Part shown: positions 1 to 7,271 of the stretch, in pieces | How positions within the stretch are numbered: position 1 is the stretch's first letter | How the letters are laid out: every line of letters starts with the position of its first letter | Assembly (NCBI GenBank): GCA_900548225.1 | Contig: URJM01000053.1 | Span: 1-13,931 of the forward strand | Source of the DNA: an uncultured bacterium | GTDB lineage: Bacteria > Verrucomicrobiota > Lentisphaeria > Oligosphaerales > Oligosphaeraceae | Direction of reading: 5' to 3' | DNA length: 13,931 bases | Program-made: the position numbers and the translations under genes | Notes under the pieces: generated by a model | Seen by the model: only the letters and a program-made list of their open reading frames with translations | What the model was told of the DNA's origin: nothing | Database searches by the model: none

Positions 1-1
1 C

Positions 2-376
2 AATCCGCACGCCATCGTCCCCCAGGGCCTCATCGAATACATGGTGCATGCGGAGTTCCCGCCATGGCTGCATGGAGTCGCCCTCCTTTCGTCACTGGTT
101 CTCGCCCCATTCGTCGAGGAGCTGCTGTTCCGCAAGGTCCTTCCGGACTCCCTGGCCTCCAGCGGAATGTCCCTCCTGGGCGCCGCCTCCGTCTCGTCCC
201 TGGTCTTCGCCATGCTCCACTTTGTACCGTGGCTTACGCCAGGGCTCTTCGTCTTCGGATTCCTGCAGTTCTTCATCGCCAGGAAATTCGGAGTGCTCCT
301 TTCGATGGCAACCCACTCCCTGTACAACCTGACAACCCTGGCGATCATTTTTGCAGGACGCCATTATGCCCCTTAA
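2..376 (+). CDS. CPBP family intramembrane metalloprotease, C-terminal part
   Basis: The reading frame is open to the left edge, so the N-terminus lies outside the window; about 124 codons are visible. Three motifs of the CPBP/CAAX-protease (Abi, Rce1-like) family appear in order: an EExxxR motif read as EELLFR (bases 116-133), an FxxxH motif read as FAMLH (206-220), and an HxxxN motif read as HSLYN (314-328). The family consists of multi-pass membrane proteins in which these Glu and His residues form the intramembrane active site; known members cleave prenylated or other membrane proteins. The hydrophobic stretches between the motifs fit membrane helices. The last 11 bases overlap the ATG of the next gene, suggesting coupled translation. 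The substrate cannot be told from the sequence. Family assignment is strong; function in this organism is unknown. Confidence 0.88.
   Translation, partial: NPHAIVPQGLIEYMVHAEFPPWLHGVALLSSLVLAPFVEELLFRKVLPDSLASSGMSLLGAASVSSLVFAMLHFVPWLTPGLFVFGFLQFFIARKFGVLLSMATHSLYNLTTLAIIFAGRHYAP
355..359 (+). promoter_or_regulatory. Shine-Dalgarno-like AGGAC deciding the start of the kinase fusion
   Basis: AGGAC sits six bases before ATG 366 and inside the end of the CPBP reading frame. Together with the typical shikimate kinase N-terminus from that ATG, it favours 366 over the in-frame TTG at 351. Confidence 0.5.
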
Positions 377-1640
377 CATCTATCTTACAGGCTTCATGGG
401 AAGCGGAAAGAGCCGCATCGGAGACGCGCTGGCGCGGCTCCTGGGGCGTCCACACCTTGACACCGACGACCTCTTCCGGCAGAGACACGGGATTACTCCG
501 GGGGAGTTCATACGTGCAAATGGGGAGGACGCCTTCCGCCAGGAGGAGCAGGCTGTCTTGAAGGAGATTGCGTCAGGAGCCGAGTTCGCGGTAGTCTCGA
601 CAGGCGGAGGACTGCCGGTCTATCCAGGCAACCGCAGGATAATGAGGGAGAGCGGCATCACTGCCACCCTCAGAATCCCGGTCGAAAGGATTGCGGCGCG
701 CCTTTCCGAGGAGGAAAAGGCGGCACGGCCGCTCTGGGACGAGGGACTCTACAAGAAGCGCCTTCCCTTCTACAACGACTGCGAAATCCGCGTGGACGCC
801 TCAAAGGGCACCCCGGAGGAAATCGCCGCCCGAATCGCCTCCAAGGCATCCGGCTTCCTGCGGGAACTGCCGACAAGGACCAAGGTCTTCAGGAGGCTGC
901 TGCGGCAATGCGCAAAGGACTCCGCCGCATTCGGCATCCTCGAACCCGGAGACAGGGTTCTCGTGGGGCTCTCAGGAGGGGAGGACAGCTTCCTGATGCT
1001 CGAAATCCTCGCCTCCATGCGCCGCAAACTCCCCTTCAGGGTGGATTTTGTCGCGGCGACGATTGATGTCGGATTCAAGGGCTTCAATGCCTCGCCTATC
1101 AGAAAATACGCCGAGTCAAGGGGATTCGAATACCATTGCGCCAGGATTCCGAAGCTTGCCGGACTCATCAGGAAGAGCGCGGAGGTGGACAGCCCATGCT
1201 CGATGTGCTCCAGGATAAGGCGGGGGCAGCTCCACCGGCTCCTCGGAGAACTCGACTGCAACAAGCTCGCGCTCGGACAACACCTGGACGACCTCTGCGC
1301 CAGCTTCCTCATGAGCCTCTTCCATGGAGGAGGACTCAAGACGATGGGACCCAATGTGCCCGCCGACGGGGGCAAGGCGCGCCTTGTCCGGCCAATGTGG
1401 GGACTCCGAAAGCCCCACATCCACGAGGCCGCGGCATTCTTCCATTTCCCGGTTGTCAAGTCATGCCCCTTTTCAGGACAAATGGATGCGGAGGGAGACA
1501 GGAAGTTTCTCGGCGACCTCCTGGAAACCCTCGACAGGAGGTTTCCGGGAATCCACAAGGCGATGAGGCACTCCATGGGAGACATCCGCCCGGGACACCT
1601 GCTCGACAAACGCTTCCTCCCTGGGAAGGACGACAAGTGA
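366..1640 (+). CDS. Fusion protein: shikimate kinase plus TtcA-like PP-loop ATPase
   Basis: One uninterrupted 424-residue frame carries two enzymes. Residues 1-165 are a full shikimate kinase (AroK/AroL type, shikimate to shikimate-3-phosphate with ATP): Walker A GFMGSGKS at 9-16, D32/D34 in DTDD, R58, GGG at 80-82, a lid RPLW from 121, and R132/Y136. Residues about 170-424 resemble TtcA, the tRNA 2-thiocytidine PP-loop enzyme: SGGEDS at 203-208, CSMC at 278-281 followed by SRIRRGQL, LALGQHLDD, and C367 in SCPFSGQ. In TtcA the cysteines hold an Fe-S cluster. The start is set at ATG 366 because the kinase begins normally there and AGGAC lies 6 bases upstream; a TTG at 351 in the same frame is less likely. 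The gene overlaps the CPBP stop by 11 bases. The two activities belong to unrelated pathways (aromatic amino acids and tRNA modification), so the fusion is unusual. The tRNA substrate is inferred; another PP-loop role is possible. Confidence 0.88.
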   Translation: MPLNIYLTGFMGSGKSRIGDALARLLGRPHLDTDDLFRQRHGITPGEFIRANGEDAFRQEEQAVLKEIASGAEFAVVSTGGGLPVYPGNRRIMRESGITATLRIPVERIAARLSEEEKAARPLWDEGLYKKRLPFYNDCEIRVDASKGTPEEIAARIASKASGFLRELPTRTKVFRRLLRQCAKDSAAFGILEPGDRVLVGLSGGEDSFLMLEILASMRRKLPFRVDFVAATIDVGFKGFNASPIRKYAESRGFEYHCARIPKLAGLIRKSAEVDSPCSMCSRIRRGQLHRLLGELDCNKLALGQHLDDLCASFLMSLFHGGGLKTMGPNVPADGGKARLVRPMWGLRKPHIHEAAAFFHFPVVKSCPFSGQMDAEGDRKFLGDLLETLDRRFPGIHKAMRHSMGDIRPGHLLDKRFLPGKDDK

Positions 1641-1749
1641 CATCCGCCGCCCCTGGCAACGCCAGCACGGGAAAAGAGGGCTACATTTACAGGTTTCCCA
1701 CACTGGCGAAACCATACGATTTCCAATAACAAAACCACATATCAACCCC
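1641..1749 (+). promoter_or_regulatory. Leader region before valS, possible promoter
   Basis: This is the longest non-coding gap in the window. Its second half (about 1681-1749) is clearly richer in A and T than the surroundings. TACGAT at 1715-1720 resembles a -10 box, but I find no matching -35 at 16-18 bases: TTTACA at 1686-1691 is too far away. A weak 5-bp stem, CTGGC/GCCAG around 1652-1664, has no T tract after it. No Shine-Dalgarno precedes the valS ATG. I infer that transcription of valS may start here, but the sequence does not establish it. Confidence 0.25.
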
Positions 1750-4422
1750 ATGAGCGAAGAAACCCTTTCGAAGGCATACTCCCCAGCCGAAGTCGAGGCA
1801 AAATGGTATAAGGTCTGGGAGGAACGAGGCTATTTCCACGGAGACGTCAACAGCTGCAAGACCTCCTACTCGATCGTCATCCCCCCGCCAAACGTCACCG
1901 GAATCCTGACGCTGGGACACGTCCTCAACAACACCCTGCAGGACATCCTCATCAGGTTCGAGAAGATGCGCGGCAAGGAGACTTGCTGGGTTCCGGGAAT
2001 GGACCATGCGGGAATCGCGACCCAGGCGAAGGTCGAAGCCTTCCTCAAGAAGGAAAAGGGGCTCACCAGATACGACCTGGGGCGCGAAAAGTTCCTCGAC
2101 GAGGTCTGGAAGTGGAAGGAGCAGTACGGCGGCAAGATCATCCAGCAGCTCCGGACAATCGGAACCGCATGCGACTGGCCACGCGAAAGATTCACCTTCG
2201 ACGAAGGACTCTCAAATGCCGTCCAGGAGGTCTTCATCAGGCTCTACAACGACGGGCTCATCTACAAGGGGCACCGCATCATCAACTGGTGCCCGAAGAG
2301 CAGGACCGCACTCTCGGACGAGGAGGTCATCTACCGGCAGGAGTCCGGACACCTCTGGCACATCAGATACCCCTTCGCGGACGGCACGGGGGAGGTCGTT
2401 GTCGCAACCACACGCCCCGAGACAATCATGGGCGACACGGCAGTCGCAGTCAACCCCGCCGACGAACGGTACAAGGGACTCGTGGGCAAGAAGCTCATCC
2501 TGCCAATCGTCAACCGGGAAATCCCACTTATCGCCGACGAGTATGTCGAGAAGGACTTCGGCACCGGCGCGGTGAAAATCACCCCCGCCCACGACCCCAA
2601 CGACTACGAGGTGGGACTCCGCCACCATCTCGAAATGCCCAACATCATGAACGACGACGGCACGATGAACGAACTGGCCGGCGCCGATTTCAACGGCCTT
2701 GACCGCTCCGTCGCACGCCGCCTGGTCGTGGACAAGCTGGAGGAGGCGGGACTGCTTGTCAAGACCGAGGACTATGTCCACCAGGTGGGATACTCCGAGC
2801 GCGGAGGCGTCCCCGTGGAGCCACGCCTTTCGGAGCAGTGGTTTGTCAAGATGGAACCCCTCGCCAAGCCCGCAATCGAGGCAGTGGTCAGCGGCAAGAT
2901 AAAGTTCCACCCGGACCGCTGGGTCAAGACATACCTCCATTGGATGGAGAACATCAAGGACTGGTGCATCTCACGCCAGCTCTGGTGGGGGCACCGCATC
3001 CCCGCATACTACTGCAGGAAGTGCGGCAAGGTCTTCGTTGGCAAGCAGGCACCCGAAAAGTGCAGCTGCGGATGCACGGAGTTCAGGCAGGACGAGGATG
3101 TCCTCGACACCTGGTTCAGCTCCTGGCTGTGGCCATTCTCTGTCTTCTCGTGGCCTGAAACCACCCCGGAACTCAAGAGGTTCTACCCCACGGACACCCT
3201 GGTCACAGGCCCGGACATCATCTTCTTCTGGGTCGCCAGAATGATTATGAGCGGACTGCGCTTCATGGGTGAAATCCCCTTCAGGGACGTCTATTTCACA
3301 TCGATTATCCGGGACGAGAAGGGGCGGAAGCTCTCAAAGAGCCTGAACAACTCCCCCGACCCCCTCGACGTGGTGGCGACATACGGGGCGGACGCGCTGC
3401 GCTTCACCATCATCTACATCGCTCCAATGGGGCAGGACATCCGATACGACAACAAGAAGTGCGAAATCGGACGCAACTTCGCAAACAAGATCTGGAACGT
3501 GGTCCGCTTCAGGCTCCAGCACGGACCCGCTCCCGCCGACTGGGAGGACATCTCCAGCCTCAAGGCATCCGACCTGAGGCCGGACGACCAGTGGATCCTC
3601 TCCAGGCTCAACCAAATCGTCAAGACCATGACAAAGGACCTCGCGGAGTTCGACTTCAACTCCGCATGCAAGTCCATCTACGACTTCGTCTGGAACGAAT
3701 TCTGCAACTGGTATCTCGAAAGCGCAAAACCCGCACTCTCGGAACCTGCGGGAACCACCTGCGCCACCCTGAGGATATTCGACTACTGCCTCGGAACGTT
3801 CCTTAAACTCCTCCACCCAATCATGCCATTCGTCACCGACGAGCTCTACCACCAGATGGGATTCTGCGGCGAAGGCGATTCGATCATGGTGCAGCCCTGG
3901 CCGGCCCCAATCCCCGAGGCAAGGATGGAGGAACTGGGAGCAACCAAGACAGTCGAAGAACTCAACGCGGCCAAATACGAACTGGTCCGCGCCGTCAGAA
4001 ACCTCAGGGCAAACTACCAGATCTCCACGTCGCTGCCGCTCGACGTGGTCATCGCCCCCGCCAGCCAGGACGCCAGGGAGTTCCTGGCACTGGACCACGA
4101 CGCGCTTGCCGCGCTGCTGAACGCAAAGTCCCTCGTCCTCGGAAGCAAGCCCGAGGGCCCCGCGGGAGTCGCGGTCTCCTCCATCGGCAACGCATTCGTC
4201 CCCCTCGAAGGGCTTGTCGACTTCGCCGCGGAGACAAAGCGCCTCCAGAAGCAGGAGGAGGAGGCGGCCAGGTACATCGCGACCCTTGAGAAGAAGCTCT
4301 CCAACAAGGGATACGTGGAACACGCGCCGGCCGCGGCCGTCGAAGCCGACCGCACCCATCTTGCGGAAACCACCGACAAGCTTGAACGCATCCGCCAGCA
4401 GCTGAAGGACCTCGGCGCATGA
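1750..4422 (+). CDS. valS: Valyl-tRNA synthetase
   Basis: The 890-residue product charges tRNA-Val with valine in the cytoplasm and is a class I synthetase of normal length for ValRS. The HIGH signature appears as TLGH (54-57) in PPPNVTGILTLGH, followed by GMDHAGIATQ. The editing (CP1) domain shows the TTRPETI and DTAVAVNP type segment. KMSKS appears as KLSKS (527-531). A likely zinc site lies inside the catalytic insertion: C422, C425 and a cluster C438, C440, C442. The last 70 or so residues are charged and helical, matching the C-terminal coiled-coil arm of ValRS that contacts tRNA. The start ATG is preceded by an A/C-rich leader without a Shine-Dalgarno; the normal ValRS N-terminus (AYSPAEVEAKWYKVWEERGYF) begins nine residues in, so the start is secure. 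ValRS and not IleRS, judging from the zinc insert, the tail and the signature block. Confidence 0.97.
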   Translation: MSEETLSKAYSPAEVEAKWYKVWEERGYFHGDVNSCKTSYSIVIPPPNVTGILTLGHVLNNTLQDILIRFEKMRGKETCWVPGMDHAGIATQAKVEAFLKKEKGLTRYDLGREKFLDEVWKWKEQYGGKIIQQLRTIGTACDWPRERFTFDEGLSNAVQEVFIRLYNDGLIYKGHRIINWCPKSRTALSDEEVIYRQESGHLWHIRYPFADGTGEVVVATTRPETIMGDTAVAVNPADERYKGLVGKKLILPIVNREIPLIADEYVEKDFGTGAVKITPAHDPNDYEVGLRHHLEMPNIMNDDGTMNELAGADFNGLDRSVARRLVVDKLEEAGLLVKTEDYVHQVGYSERGGVPVEPRLSEQWFVKMEPLAKPAIEAVVSGKIKFHPDRWVKTYLHWMENIKDWCISRQLWWGHRIPAYYCRKCGKVFVGKQAPEKCSCGCTEFRQDEDVLDTWFSSWLWPFSVFSWPETTPELKRFYPTDTLVTGPDIIFFWVARMIMSGLRFMGEIPFRDVYFTSIIRDEKGRKLSKSLNNSPDPLDVVATYGADALRFTIIYIAPMGQDIRYDNKKCEIGRNFANKIWNVVRFRLQHGPAPADWEDISSLKASDLRPDDQWILSRLNQIVKTMTKDLAEFDFNSACKSIYDFVWNEFCNWYLESAKPALSEPAGTTCATLRIFDYCLGTFLKLLHPIMPFVTDELYHQMGFCGEGDSIMVQPWPAPIPEARMEELGATKTVEELNAAKYELVRAVRNLRANYQISTSLPLDVVIAPASQDAREFLALDHDALAALLNAKSLVLGSKPEGPAGVAVSSIGNAFVPLEGLVDFAAETKRLQKQEEEAARYIATLEKKLSNKGYVEHAPAAAVEADRTHLAETTDKLERIRQQLKDLGA

Positions 4423-4471
4423 CGGCGGCAAACCCCACTGCAACACACCCCCAGCCCCCCACCGAACGACC

Positions 4472-4705
4472 ATGAACAAAGAACAGGAAGCGAATGTCAA
4501 GGAAGTCCTCGAATCCCTCAGAGTCAATCTACAGGCAGACGGCGGAGACGTCGAGCTGGTCGGAATCAAGGACAACCTCGTGAATGTCCGCCTTCTCGGA
4601 CATTGCGCGGGATGCCCCTACCATCGCCAGACCCTCAAGGGCGGCATCGAGCGCATTCTCCGCGAGAAGGTCTGCCAGGACATCGTCGTGGAAAATGTAG
4701 ACTAG
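4472..4705 (+). CDS. Nfu/NifU C-terminal-domain Fe-S scaffold, minimal form
   Basis: This 77-residue protein is just the NifU C-terminal (Nfu) domain. It contains LQADGGDVELV (20-30), typical of the family, and the CxxC motif CAGC at 45-48 followed by Pro, which in Nfu proteins binds a bridging [4Fe-4S] cluster between two monomers. Known members carry or deliver Fe-S clusters to client enzymes in the cytoplasm. There is no extra N-terminal domain as in NfuA or full NifU. No suf or isc gene is nearby, so its partner system is not visible here. A possible local client is the TtcA-like domain upstream, whose family uses an Fe-S cluster; that link is inference. The gene starts 49 bases after valS behind an extremely C-rich leader with no Shine-Dalgarno. 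Confidence 0.93.
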   Translation: MNKEQEANVKEVLESLRVNLQADGGDVELVGIKDNLVNVRLLGHCAGCPYHRQTLKGGIERILREKVCQDIVVENVD

Positions 4706-4732
4706 CCAAGCACACGCCCGGCCCGTTGTGAA

Positions 4733-6610
4733 ATGAACACCCGCAGGTTCGCCATCCTGGCATGCCTAATATCGCTGCTGCTACATGTGTGGCTGATATT
4801 CCTCGCGGGAAGAATCTCTCTCAGCGGGTCGGCCTTCGACGCATTCAACAAGAAGGATGCCGTCGCCGAACAAGCAAAGTACAGGAAGATTCACCTGAAG
4901 GAGATGCCCGACCCCCAAAAGCCGGCCGAAGGGGAAAAAGACCCGTTCGAACCGGAATGGGAGGACGGAAGCGAATTCAATGTGCCTGAATTCGAAGACC
5001 TGCATCATGACGGAGACAAACCGCAGCTGAAGGCTCTCGAAGAACAGGACGAATTGTTGAAAAAACAAACCGAGGAGGTGCGGAAAATCCTTGACGAACG
5101 CACGGCAGTGGAACCACCCGTGGACCTCTACCAGCTCCAGCCTATCCCGGACGAGGCGCCCGCCATTTCATCCCCTGCCGCAATCGCCTTCCCCAAGGAG
5201 GCGCTGGAAGTCACCGCCCCACGCCCCGAAATATTGGAAATAAATGCACAAGACCTTGCGCCTGAACGACTTACAGACGCAAGAACAACTACGCCGCTGC
5301 TGGACCGCGAGTTTGTCCCGGATAATGTCCAGCTCCCGAGCCTGGCCATAGACGGCGTCCTCTCTGGGCCTGCCCCTGCCCCACGGCTCACACAGGTCCA
5401 ACTCCAGGCAGGGCGCCCACAGTTCGGCCTCTCGGACTCCGATCTGGCGGGGCTCCTTGACGACGATGCGTCCCCCCTGGGCAATCTCCCCGAACTCTCC
5501 GGCGGCATTCCGGAGCCAAGCGGTTCCGGAGCCTTCGGCAATGTCAAAATCGGCGACAATGCGGCCCAGGCCGCCTATCCGCTTGACGACTATGTATCCG
5601 TCCAGGTGTCCACCTATCCCGACCCTGCGGGCCCCGGGGGCACCTTCCTTGTGGAAATCAGGCCTGGCCCCAGGAGCGACGCCATGGAGGACATTCCGAA
5701 GGACGTCCTCTTCATCATCGACCGTTCCTCCAGCATTTCCGTGCCGAAGTTCAACCAATTCAAGCGTGCCATCCAGGAGGTGCTTCCCGCCCTCTCCTCT
5801 TCCGACCGCTTCAATGTCATCTCCTTCAACGACAAGCAGAGCGCGGTCTTCAGGGAGTTCGTCCCCGGCAATGCCGCCAACATCAAGGTCGCCTCCGACA
5901 GGGTTGGAAGCCTTCCACATGGCGGCAGGACGGATGTCTTCGGAGGCGTGGCGCCCTTCGTCAAGAAATCTAACGGCGACCGGAACCGCCCCTTGAACAT
6001 CTTCCTCCTGACGGACGGGCAGTCCACCGTCAACGTCTACGAGCCCAGCGAGTTCCTCAAGCAGGTCAGCGGCATCAACCCGGGCAATGTCTCCATCTTC
6101 CCCTTCAGCGCGGAACGCAAGGCGAACAGGATGCTCCTCGACTTCCTGGGATATCTCAACAAGGGCGAAAAGTGCCATGTGGAGACAACTGACGAGATAC
6201 GCGACGCAATGGTGCGCTTCTACTCGGACCACGCCAGCCTCCTCATAACCGACATGCGGTGCGCGGCGACCAGGGGCGCAAATGTCAACGAAATCTTCCC
6301 GCGGTCGCTCCCGCATCTCTACCGCAACCAGACACTGAGGCTCTTCGGAAGATACGAGGACAGGGCGGACACGCTCACGCTCTCAATCACAGGCCGGGAT
6401 GCGTCGGGAAGACTCCGCGACCTAATCTTCAGCAGACGCCTCTCCGAATGCCCCGCCGCCTCGCCCACCCTGCCCTCCCAATGGGCGGGACAGAAGATCC
6501 TCTTCCTGCTCTCCAGGATGAACATCTCAAACAACCCCGGCGAACAGGCCAGCCTCCGTGAGCGCATCGAGGCACTCAAGAAGCAGTATTCAATCCTCTC
6601 CCCGTATTGA
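4733..6610 (+). CDS. Membrane-anchored VWA protein with TonB-like N-terminal anchor
   Basis: The product has 625 residues. Residues 6-25 form one hydrophobic segment after a short basic start, containing S14-x3-H18 (SLLLH), the spacing seen in TonB membrane anchors. Residues 40-320 are acidic and Pro/Glu-rich, with a short likely coiled coil at 97-121. The VWA domain starts near 327 (DVLFIIDRSSS). Its metal site (MIDAS) is complete: D330, S332, S334, T400 in GGRTD and D428 in LTDG. The end of the protein (WAGQKILFLLSRM and KQYSILSPY) resembles the tail of bacterial inter-alpha-trypsin-inhibitor-type VWA proteins. Expected location is the inner membrane, with the VWA domain in the periplasm. 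VWA domains bind proteins through the metal site; the partner is not visible. I see no VIT domain in front. It lies 27 bases after the Nfu gene and 19 before thrH. Confidence 0.85.
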   Translation: MNTRRFAILACLISLLLHVWLIFLAGRISLSGSAFDAFNKKDAVAEQAKYRKIHLKEMPDPQKPAEGEKDPFEPEWEDGSEFNVPEFEDLHHDGDKPQLKALEEQDELLKKQTEEVRKILDERTAVEPPVDLYQLQPIPDEAPAISSPAAIAFPKEALEVTAPRPEILEINAQDLAPERLTDARTTTPLLDREFVPDNVQLPSLAIDGVLSGPAPAPRLTQVQLQAGRPQFGLSDSDLAGLLDDDASPLGNLPELSGGIPEPSGSGAFGNVKIGDNAAQAAYPLDDYVSVQVSTYPDPAGPGGTFLVEIRPGPRSDAMEDIPKDVLFIIDRSSSISVPKFNQFKRAIQEVLPALSSSDRFNVISFNDKQSAVFREFVPGNAANIKVASDRVGSLPHGGRTDVFGGVAPFVKKSNGDRNRPLNIFLLTDGQSTVNVYEPSEFLKQVSGINPGNVSIFPFSAERKANRMLLDFLGYLNKGEKCHVETTDEIRDAMVRFYSDHASLLITDMRCAATRGANVNEIFPRSLPHLYRNQTLRLFGRYEDRADTLTLSITGRDASGRLRDLIFSRRLSECPAASPTLPSQWAGQKILFLLSRMNISNNPGEQASLRERIEALKKQYSILSPY

Positions 6611-6629
6611 CGGCATCACACGAAGAAAA

Positions 6630-7241
6630 ATGAATTCCCCACTGATTGTAGCCATGGACCTTGAAGGGGTCCTGGTCCCCGAAATCTGGATTGCATTCGC
6701 GGAAAAGACAGGCATCCCGGAACTGCGCCTCACCACGCGCGACGTCGCAGACTACGATGAACTGATGAGGCACCGCCTGGACATCCTCCGGAAACACGAC
6801 CTCCGCCTGAAGGACATCCAGGAGGTGATTGCGGGGATGAGCCCGCTGCCCGGCGCCGTGGAATACATGAAGTGGCTCTCGGAACGCTACCCGAACATCA
6901 TCCTGTCGGATACCTTCTACCAGTTCGCAGCACCACTCATGAAGCAGCTGGGAAACCCGACGCTCTTCTGCAACTCGCTCGTCGTAGACCAGGACGGACG
7001 GGTCACAGGCTACAAGCTGAGACAGCCTGACGGCAAACGGCACGCCGCACTGGCGTTCAAACAGCTGAACTTCAGGCTCGTCGCAATGGGAGACTCCTTC
7101 AACGACACGGCAATGCTGGCGGAAGCCGGACTGGGAATACTCTTCAGGCCATCCGACAAGGTCCGGCAGCAGTTCCCGCAGTTCCCTGTGGTGAACGAAT
7201 ACTCCCAGGTAATGCAGCTTATCGAAAACTTCGACCGCTAG
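6630..7241 (+). CDS. thrH: ThrH-type phosphoserine phosphatase / homoserine phosphotransferase
   Basis: The 203-residue HAD-superfamily protein closely resembles ThrH of Pseudomonas: DLEGVLVPEIWIAFAEKTGI near the N-terminus, then TTRDVADYD, DIQEVI, and YKLRQPDGKR. HAD motifs are present: D10-x-E12 (motif I, with Glu in the second position as in ThrH/SerB), S93 in ILSDTF (motif II), the Lys of DGKR (motif III) and GDSFNDT (motif IV). ThrH removes phosphate from phosphoserine and can move it to homoserine, linking serine and threonine synthesis. The start is ATG 6630, which gives the family N-terminus; an in-frame ATG at 6558 lies inside the VWA gene and would add unlike residues. Only weak purine-rich sequence (GAAGAAAA) precedes the ATG. 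No thr or ser gene is nearby, so it is unclear which activity dominates. Confidence 0.93.
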   Translation: MNSPLIVAMDLEGVLVPEIWIAFAEKTGIPELRLTTRDVADYDELMRHRLDILRKHDLRLKDIQEVIAGMSPLPGAVEYMKWLSERYPNIILSDTFYQFAAPLMKQLGNPTLFCNSLVVDQDGRVTGYKLRQPDGKRHAALAFKQLNFRLVAMGDSFNDTAMLAEAGLGILFRPSDKVRQQFPQFPVVNEYSQVMQLIENFDR

Positions 7242-7271
7242 ACCAATAGAAGGAGCTGGAATACCCCCGAA

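Noticed and set aside
1652..1664. Short stem CTGGC/GCCAG after the kinase-TtcA gene as a terminator
   Set aside because: Only five pairs and no T tract, so it cannot be called a terminator.
770..1738. 322-codon open frame on the - strand opposite the kinase-TtcA fusion
   Set aside because: Ser/Pro/Arg-rich shadow without motifs, opposite two clear enzyme domains.
3334..4575. 413-codon open frame on the - strand across the end of valS
   Set aside because: It lies opposite a certain valS and continues over the gap; its protein is Val/Gly/Asp-rich low-complexity mirror of the codon bias, with no recognisable domain.
5168..6316. 382-codon open frame on the - strand opposite the VWA gene
   Set aside because: The + strand frame has a complete MIDAS site and conserved tail. 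The reverse frame shows no motif and is explained by GC-rich codon bias.
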